A stretch of DNA of 64,000 nt, from the NCBI RefSeq assembly GCF_964019385.1, contig NC_088643.1, forward strand, positions 15,087,035 through 15,151,034, read 5' to 3'. This document shows positions 56,341-64,000 of this stretch, in pieces (within the stretch, counting starts at the first letter, position 1; each line of letters starts with the position of its first letter). Made by a program: the position numbers and the translations under genes. Source of the stretch: Sycon ciliatum (Eukaryota; Porifera; Calcarea; Leucosolenida; Sycettidae). The notes beneath the pieces are model-generated. The model did not search any database. It saw nothing but the letters and a program-made list of their open reading frames with translations, and was not told where the DNA came from.

Positions 56341-57370
56341 GCCTTCTGTGTTAACATATTTTTTGCGAGTGCTCAAAAAATCATTTTAGGGTATACTTCC
56401 CCTTTAAATTCGATGTTGTCCGGCCATTTCTGCATCAATTACATTCTTTATTGCACTTATAAATTTTCTTTCTTCACGCCGACTCTTCAATGCCCACTTT
56501 GGCAAACATTTTGGAATAATGGACGCAGATGGCGAGCCCAAGGATTTATTCATAGAAAAGAAAAAGGAAAAAGGAAGTACAATTTACGCTATAATGTCCA
56601 CTAACAATGTTATCGCATGAGCTGATTGTTAAGTAACGGGTAAAATAGAAGGAGAAAGGGTGGGGGTCGACTTACAACCGGGTTTCGACTTATAACGGGA
56701 ACTATCAGTATCTTACAAAAAATGACCTGCACTGCATGCACGGCTGCACCATGTGTAGACATTAATTTTGTGCCTGTTTACTTGCCTTTTTCAAGGATTG
56801 GGACGTTATACCCTCCAGTAAAGAATGTTTACATGATTTGTTGATGTGTTACCAGCAGGGAGTGCTTTGTAGTGCTTCGATGGGTTAAAACTTTAAAAAG
56901 CAGAATTGAGATTTCCAGATATGGGGGTCGACCTATAACCGGGGTCGACTTACAACCGGTAAAATACGGTACTTCCTTAGTCCTTTTTCTTTTCAACAAA
57001 TTTGCAATAACTATATACAGCACCAAACAAGGACAATCAAGGCTTGTTTGCTGCGACTTCAAGTTTCATGCTATCCGAGGTTGACGCGCCTTGGGGTGTC
57101 CATTGTTAGGGTAGCACAGCTAAGGTAAGAGTGCTCTACCACGGAAAGTGGGAGCTAATTCACCGGAGGGTGTACCCAGTGTGCTGACAGTGCTCAACAC
57201 CGCGGGGCAACAACTATAATTATACATAACTTCCCAGCAACATGCCACAAGGAGAAGGAAGTTAAAAAGAACCCTGATGCACATTCACAAACCCATATCT
57301 AGGACAAACACCTAGAAACTGTATACATTCAGTTTACCTGTGATGCTACTCCACTTTCTGCTGTAGCGCT
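56341..57370. other. non-coding stretch
   Basis: Contains GGGTCGACTTACAACCGG-type motifs at 56668-56690 and 56925-56960 that resemble the ends of a small decayed element. No gene. Confidence 0.45.
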
Positions 57371-57840
57371 GTTGTTGTTAAGGTCCAGCGAAGTATCGCC
57401 CAAACCCGGAATGCTCGAAGCCTGTAAAAAGCAATGGAAAACCCGGATTATATAGTCATTATGGATCACAGGTTAATTTTTAAACATTTCGTCGCCCGTA
57501 CACATTTCAGATGTGCGTTTCACAGTCACACTTTGACTCGCATTCACTCACCGATGCTTGCGATTGCTTGAGATCCACGTCACTGTCTGCTCTCTGGTAC
57601 ACATTGGCAGCCCGTACCATGTCTTATTATGCATTCTTGTTGTACCCTGCACGCACTACGCTCCGTATGCGTGTCTTGCACATATCCGTGTCCTACCTAA
57701 CTAGGATTCTATGCGTATGCATCTGGACACTCTCGCGATTCCCGTCTCTGTACTGCCTTCTTTGCACCAACGCTTATCCTTGTAGTTTTATTAGTTTCCT
57801 TTGTCTTTTGTCCTTGTTCATGCAAGGTAACAGAACAACA
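57371..57840 (+). repeat. 5' LTR of the second Gypsy element (candidate)
   Basis: Possible start TGTTGTTGTTAAGG and end CAGAACAACA, giving inverted TGTTGT/ACAACA tips, directly before a primer-binding site. The start is uncertain because no 3' LTR is left to compare. Confidence 0.45.
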
Positions 57841-57844
57841 TAAC

Positions 57845-57862
57845 ATGGTGTCAGAATAATTC
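57845..57862 (+). promoter_or_regulatory. primer-binding site
   Basis: TGGTGTCAGAATAATTCG lies four bases after the LTR end. A TGG start complementary to a tRNA CCA end is the usual form. Confidence 0.6.
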
Positions 57863-57914
57863 GAAATAGTTTTCATTTTAGTAGCCTGTTGGTAGTTTTG
57901 CATCGGGATCAGTC

Positions 57915-60900
57915 ATGCCCAAGACAATGCCCAAGGTGCAGAGCTCGGACGCGGCCTCCGCTACTAGCTCTGAGCTTTCGACTTCCGACGTAATGGCTCA
58001 ACTGTTGACGACTCTGGGAGCAACAACAGCAAGCCCATGAACTAAACACCGCCGCCCAGTCTGCCTCCACTGCGTAGCTTCTGCAGCAGATCACGGCAAC
58101 GGTCTCGGGCCTGGTTCAAACCGCACCAGCGCAGGCTCCGGCGCGCACGCCGCCGCTGCCGAATTTTCGTTCCCTGAACGATTCAGACGATGCTGACGCC
58201 TGGTTCACCATGGCCGACCGTGTCCTCACTGGTCATGGGATCGCACCAAATCGCTTCGCGCTAGCCATAGCTCCTCACCTCACTGGCAAGGCTTACAACG
58301 CGATGTCAGCAAACGACACCACGGACTTTGCTCTCGTCCGTACTGCCGTGCTTCGCCGGTTCCATGTCGATGCGAAGCACTATAGGAAAAAGTTTCGTTC
58401 CGACACTCTAGTTGAGAGTACCTCGTACGTGGATCTGGCTACGCGTCTGACCGATATTTTCAATAAATGGATGGCTGCTGAGAATGCTGGCGATGTCGCT
58501 GCTGTACGCGACGTTCTGGTACGAGAGCAGCTCATCGCTACATTGTCACAGGACGCACGTACCTTTGTGTTGGAGCACGAGGATAAATCTGCCTTGGACA
58601 CAGCCAAGCTAGTGGATACCTACGTCAGTGCTCGCCCTCCACCAGTCCAAGGCATCTCCGCAGTTTCTTCTGGGTATGGCAAACCCCGATCTGCCCAACC
58701 AGCCCGTACCTGTGACTTCTGTGGTGGTCCACATCGCGCACGTTCGATATGTCCAGCCAGGGAGAAGTCGTGCTCTGCATGCGGCAAAACAGGCCATTAT
58801 GCCAAAGTATGTCGTACCACTAAGCGCCGCACAGGCAAGGTTGACCAGTGCGACCAGTTGGATGAGCCACCAGAGTGTACACTGCCTGCTTCGGTGTCTG
58901 CCTCTACGCTGTCTGCTTTGGACGTGACTCCTCTGTTCCTGGGTGCCGTTTCATCCTCAGCCAAAGCATGGTACGTGGATGTGAACGTCAATGACTCCTC
59001 GATCCGCTTCAAAGTGGACACTGGCGCGGAGGTCACAGTAATTTCCAGTGCAATCTACGAGTGCATGACGGTTCGACCACCGTTAACACCGTGCCATAGT
59101 GGATTGTTCAGCGCTACGAATGACCAGCTAAGAACGCTCGGTCAGTTTTCAGCCACGCTCACGCGCCCCGGCCAGCCACCAGTGACAGCGCCAGTTTACG
59201 TTGCACAGGGCCTGCGCCACAGCCTTCTCAGTTGCCGGGAGTCTGAACGCCTAGGACTGGTGAAGCGTCTCTTTGACACATCTGAACCCACGCAGCCACA
59301 AACCGATCCTGACACAGCACCAATGCTGCCAGTTTCGTCTGACTCCTCCGTTCACCCCCCTGAGTTGCCGCAGGAGTCCTCTAATGAGCAATCTTCAAAT
59401 CGTCTCCCGGATGATCTCTCTAGCACTATGCCTGATTGGGTTCTGCTCGAGTTTCCGCATCTATTTACCGGCCTAGGGAGCATGGCAGATGAATATCACA
59501 TTGCTCTGACCGACAATGCCCGTCCTACTAGTATATACTCACCGCGCAATGTCTCTCTGCCACTGAGGGCCAAGGTACACCAAGAGCTACAGCGCATGGA
59601 GTTTTTGGGAATAGTTAAGCCCGTCTCTGGTCCCACTGACTGGTGCCATGCCATGGTTGTAGTGCCGAAGCCGGATAAGTCCGTGCGCATCTGTGTGGAT
59701 TATAAGCCTCTCAACGCTTTCATCCGTCGGGAATTACATCAACTCCCGACCGTCGACGAAACGCTGGCCCAACTGGAGGGTTCCACAGTGTTCACCAAGT
59801 TAGATGCCAACTCTGGGTTTTGACAAATCCCACTCAGTGAAGCATCCCAGTCCCTGACAACATTCATCTCGCCATTCGGCCGGTTTGCTTTTACTAAACT
59901 GCCGTTTGGTATTTCGTCCGCGCCAGAAGTGTTTCAGCGCCGCATGAGTACCGTTCTTCAGGACGTACCCGGCGTGGCCAGCATGATAGACGATGCTCTA
60001 GTTGGTGGTACGGACCAGGCCGAGCATGACGAACGTCTCCGCATTGCCCTCCAGCGGATCTCAGATGCTGGCATGACACTGAACCCGCGCAAGTGCCAGT
60101 TCTCCACGGATTCTCTCTCGTTCCTCGGTGTCCGTATCCAAAATGGCCTCATCACGCCGGACCCTGGAAAGGTTTCTGGGCTCGCGAACTTTCCAGTACC
60201 TAAGTGTGTGTCATCACTCCGTCGCTTCCTCGGCATGGTCAACCAACTAGGCAAGTTTTCTCCACGGGTCGCAGAGTTGACTGAACTATTGCGCGTGCTT
60301 CTGTCCAAGAAATCGTCTTGGGTCTGGGACTCACCCCAACAGAGTGCATTTGAAGGCATCGTCACGGAGCTCTCACAAGCCCCAGCGCTACTCCCGTATT
60401 CTACCCGCTATGATACGAAGGTCTCTGCCGATGCGTCTGCCTACGGCATTGGAGCTGTTCTCTTCCAACGCCGCTCACCAGCAGCCGACTGGCAGCCGGT
60501 CTCATGTGCCTCTCGTTCACTGTCACCGGCCGAGCTGAATTATGCACAGATCGAGAAGGAGGCTCTCGCACTAACGTGGGGTTGCGAGCGCTTCTCTCAC
60601 TACCTTCTTGGACCACAAGCCGTTGGTTCCACTCTTCAATACGAAGCTGCTGTACTCCCTGCCAGCTCGAATCCTACGCTTTCGGCTGCGCATGGCCAGG
60701 TTTGCCTACGATGTTATTCATGTGCCTGGCAAATATCTGTATTCCGCCGACGCCTTGTCACGGGCTCCAGAACTGTGTTCCGCCAGTCGCCCAGCTGCCG
60801 ACACTGAGCTCCAGGAAGACGCGGAAGCATATGCTCAGGTCACGCTTTCCGCAGTCGAGCAGCTGGACGCATCACTGGCTTCGATTGGCGAAGCACAAGC

Positions 60901-63213
60901 TGCCGATTCAGTGTGTCAGCAGCTGCTAACGCTCATCACCGATGGTTGCCCTGCCTCATCCAAGACTCTCTCACCAGACATAGAGTATTCTGGCCGCTAC
61001 GACATGAGCTCACCATCACCTCGGGCATCATCCTACGAGGTCAGCGCATATACATTCCGCCAGCATTGCACAGTGAGATGTTAGCGCTGATCCACACCGG
61101 TCATCAAGGCGAAGTACGATGCAAACTGCGTGCTGCCAGTTCTGTTTGGTGGCCAGGCCTCGCAACAGCAATCTCTAACTTGGTTGCCAACTGCCCCCAG
61201 TGCGCAGAGCATCGTCTGCAGCCAGTTGAGCCGCTCATGGCCACCGCCACTCCTGAACGGCCCTGGCACACGATTGGCGTGGATTTCTTCCAGCATACTC
61301 GCACCAACTGGTTGGTTGTGGTCGATTACTACTCTCGCTACCCTGAGGTCATCACCGTGTCGTCTACCACCGCTAATAATAGGGAGTTCAGTCACGTGAC
61401 AAATCAGCTGAAAACAGCCTTCACGCGGGTCACGTACATTAGCATGGTAGCGGTGGCACCATGGACTTCGCTGCAGTTTTCGTCGAACTGCTTTGTCCTG
61501 CTTTCTTTTTCAAAATTGAAAGTTGGTGCGTTTTATAGCTGAGGTCTTCCTGCTCGTTTTGGTGCCGCACTTGCTTGGGCAACTGTAGTTTGAGCTTTTT
61601 GTTGTGAGGAGTGTAGTTTTCAATTGGATTTTTCATCCGGTTGGAGGGAGTACACGGCCAGGAAACACCCACCATCGTGTTCAGCGACCTCGAATTATGT
61701 AGAATAGTGCTTTCTTCTCGAGCTGGGGGATCGCTCTTCATCGCGCTTTCAAGACTTTCACCTCCTGGTCGCCCAAAATGAATGAATTTCTGGACCCAAT
61801 ATGTTCAAGCGCTAGGAGTGTTTCAGATGATTTGTTGGCCCTAGTGAAAGATTGCACCTGACGGAGACTTTCGCTATTGCGACAAAAGTGAGCTATGATT
61901 TTGTATTCGACTCGTCGCCTTGAAACCAGAAAGAAATTGCTATGGAGTGGTGCTCTGACATGGATCGCGTCAGTGATTGGATTGTACGCATATTTCACTA
62001 TTGTGCATTTTACATGTAAAATGTACATGTACATGTACATGATTGATCAACTGTGTGACAGCCGCAGTAAAGTTGGGCATCTGAAGACCAAACTGTTGTA
62101 TTTATTATTTGTACATGTATAATACAACCATAGCCATCAGTGCTCACTTCAATTTCATAGTAATGGTACTCGTGTTCAATGGATTTAGCATTGTTGCTAT
62201 GGTGGTTGCTACGGGCGCCGCGCTTGTTCTCATTGGTCATCGCTGGCCGAAATATTATATTTTGATCAATATTAGGACTAACCAACCTGTATTGCACCTA
62301 TATTACACCTATATTGCACCTACAAGCCAGATTTCATAGCATTCTGACAATATTGTAATGTTGCTAAGCGTTTGCTAGGCTTTCCGGAAAACCCTGTTGG
62401 TGCCACAGCAGTATGGCATTCCGCATACATCATGATGAAGGTTGGCGTATGACTTTGACGCCTCATATCTCTGGTATCCTTCAAGATTTTTCATCCAAAT
62501 TTTCTGTGCTATCTCCTGTACTGTAGTTCTTCCCGAAAACAAACAGTTTTCTTGGTTTACTACGAAAGAAAAAATACGGTGATATCCCTACTAAAAAACT
62601 CGTGGACACACTTCACTCGCTTTTCAGCCGCCATGGTGTTCCTGCTGTTGTTCGCTCTGACAATGGCCCGCAATTTGCTTCGGAGGAGTTCCGCACGTTC
62701 AGCCGTCAACTCAATTTCCAGCACGTCACCAGCAGTCCACATCACCCGCAGAGTAATGGAGAAGCCGAGCGCATGGTCCGTACAGTCAAGGACATGCTCA
62801 AGAAGAACGCCACCACGAGGCAGTTGTATGATGCTCTACTTGCCTATAGAGCTACTGCCCTGCCACACTGTCGCTATAGTCCTGCCGAATTGCTAATGGG
62901 ACGCAAAGTCAAAACCCCGCTCCCTCAGCTGCCATCGCAACTTCTGCCTGATGCTGTCAACCACGACGCATTTCAAGCTGCTGATGCACAGCAGAAAGCC
63001 AAGTCTACCCGGCAATACGACCTCCGGCACCGCACTCGTGACCTCCCTCCTCTGGTACCGGGTGACACTGTTACGTCTGCCGCCGGCCCCTCGAAGGAGA
63101 AGGCAACAGTGATCGCAGTTGCTCCAGAGCCGAGGTCACTCGTCATCAGAACGCAGTCCGGAGCTGTTGTTCGACGCAACCGCTGCCACCTGCGAAAGCA
63201 TCCTAATGCTTGA
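57915..63213 (+). pseudogene. Gypsy (Ty3-type) gag-pol, disrupted
   Basis: Gag starts at ATG 57915, shifts frame near 58,015 and has a stop near 58,072. It then runs openly with two zinc knuckles (CDFCGGPHRARSIC and CSACGKTGHYAKVC). Protease has VDTGAEVTVIS. RT has VRICVDYKPLN and FTKLDANSGF, then a TGA at 59,821 where Trp is usual, and MIDDALVGG in the YxDD position. RNase H has VSADASAYGIGAVLF. Frameshifts follow near 60,608 and 60,990. Integrase shows a zinc-binding region (GHQG, NCPQC) and DDE positions in VDFF, RSDNGPQFAS and SNGEAE, but is split by a 1.2-kb insertion at 61,382. The C-terminus ends RCHLRKHPNA. The copy is inactive. Confidence 0.88.
61380..62590. mobile_element. 1.2-kb TA-flanked TIR insertion within Gypsy integrase
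   Basis: The left end TAGGGAGTTCA and right end TGATATCCCTA are inverted repeats matching at 9 of 11 positions, with TA at each edge. Removing the element plus one TA leaves the integrase frame continuous (insert length 1,209 is a multiple of three), which fixes the boundaries well. There is no transposase, so it is a non-autonomous DNA transposon. It contains a TACATG repeat near 62022-62041. Confidence 0.75.
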
Positions 63214-63270
63214 CAGTGACTGTTTCTTGTCGCTCTCAGTATCTGTGGACTCTCAGTATCTGTATGTGTC

Positions 63271-63345
63271 CAGTGGCGGGTTTAGGGGGGGGGGGGGGCG
63301 CGGGGGGCGCGCGCCCCCCCCCCCCTCAAAAATTTCGACCTAGGT
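63271..63345. mobile_element. hAT-like terminus with GC-rich hairpin
   Basis: Starts CAGTGGCGGGTTTAGGGG, continues in G and GCGC runs, then a C run and CTCAAAAATTTCGACC. This layout is common for hAT-like element ends in marine invertebrates; the other end is not identified. Confidence 0.4.
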
Positions 63346-63634
63346 TTCGAAAAATAATACAGGGCGCGCGCCGGGTCGAGCTAGACTAGTATATAGGCTC
63401 GGGGCGCGCGCGGCCTGAAACGATTGTCCAAAAGCGGTTGCACGGTGCGCGCATGCGGTGCTCGAGCTGGTGTTGATTGTACACACTACAGACTCGTACA
63501 GTACAGTCTACAGTCCAGAGTAGAGTCTACGTACAGTGAGCATGCATGGCTACAGAAACACGGTGACCTGACTGTGTACTGTTGTACAGTGTGATCCCTG
63601 TTGGGACGCGCTCGACGCGTCTTCAACGGTACAA

Positions 63635-63751
63635 ACATCGAAGAAAAGTCTTCGATCGAGTCAACCAAAACACGATTCGAATGCCGAGGGCTCAGGCGAT
63701 CATCCTCGTTCGAATCGTGTTTTGGTTAACTCGAAGGCTTTTCTTCGATGT
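63635..63751. repeat. ~117-bp imperfect hairpin
   Basis: The left arm from ACATCGAAGAAAAG to CGATTCGAATGCCGAG pairs with the right arm CCTCGTTCGAATCG to CTTTTCTTCGATGT, with a ~15-nt loop and a few mismatches. Confidence 0.8.
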
Positions 63752-63797
63752 CTCAGGGATATCCCAAAAGGCCAAGCTCTAGCCAGCAGAGCCTAGA

Positions 63798-64000
63798 ATT
63801 TTTGTAAAGCGTTCCTGTGGCGGCGCAACTCCTGCTGCCGCTCCAACAGGAAACAGTGGGAGTGATGAAGTCGCTGTTATTCCAGTTGAACTTTCGGAGC
63901 GGACTGACAGTCACACTCCACCAGACGTGGAAGAACCTGTTGTCAGCGAGCAGCCAGAACATGAAGAACAGCGCACAGTGACAAGTACCGCTGCCTATGT
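63798..64000 (+). other. open acidic frame running off the window
   Basis: From about 63,798 one plus-strand frame stays open to the edge and reads PAAAPTGNSGSDEVAV, then SHTPPDVEEPVVSEQ and EEQRTVTSTAAY. It is Pro/Glu-rich and resembles the variable tail after Gypsy integrase, possibly the displaced end of the gag-pol above; it could also be an unrelated exon. Confidence 0.3.

Overview
This is animal (metazoan) DNA, most likely from a marine invertebrate such as a sponge, cnidarian or mollusc; the window does not settle which. The evidence is a consensus 5' splice donor next to long (CA)n intron starts, a tRNA-derived SINE, several LINE clades, a Penelope-like element with a GIY-YIG domain, a Ngaro/PAT-type retrotransposon, Gypsy elements, many MITEs and abundant microsatellites. 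No complete host gene, rRNA or true tRNA gene was found. Almost everything is mobile or duplicated DNA.

Layout. 1-12.3 kb: a minus-strand family of polyglutamine first-exon copies, tandemly amplified in units of about 2.4-2.5 kb. Each unit also carries a SINE and an element with a hammerhead ribozyme. The first kilobases hold a 472-bp tandem dimer of that ribozyme element beside an inverted copy, the arrangement expected of an animal retrozyme. 12.3-15.3 kb: low-complexity DNA, a ~500-bp palindrome with a hammerhead ribozyme in each arm, and a small gene-like fragment. 15.5-23.4 kb: a LINE fragment, then a nearly full-length LINE on the minus strand between two ~0.9-kb direct repeats that have target-site-duplication topology. 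24.7-31.8 kb: MITEs and nested terminal-inverted-repeat elements. 32.2-35.4 kb: a 5'-truncated Penelope-like element with its own hammerhead ribozyme, between inverted flanks. 35.9-47.5 kb: three further copies of the polyQ exon segment (A, B, C), separated by an RTE-like LINE and by a decayed Gypsy element that received a complete small LTR element. 47.7-54 kb: a 142-bp perfect inverted repeat, a SINE, and a young Ngaro-type element with split direct repeats but no visible tyrosine recombinase. 54-57 kb: a foldback element and a further TIR element. 57.4-63.2 kb: a Gypsy gag-pol copy broken by a nonsense codon, frameshifts and a 1.2-kb TA-flanked insertion. The last 0.8 kb is GC-rich, with a large hairpin and an open frame running off the end.

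Functionally, the ribozymes stand out: nine hammerhead motifs in three families. Eight are well formed, with base-paired stems I and II and a 3-bp stem III; the Penelope-like one is weaker. Copies of the small non-autonomous ribozyme element lie in the same window as a Penelope-like retroelement, the type proposed to mobilise retrozymes.
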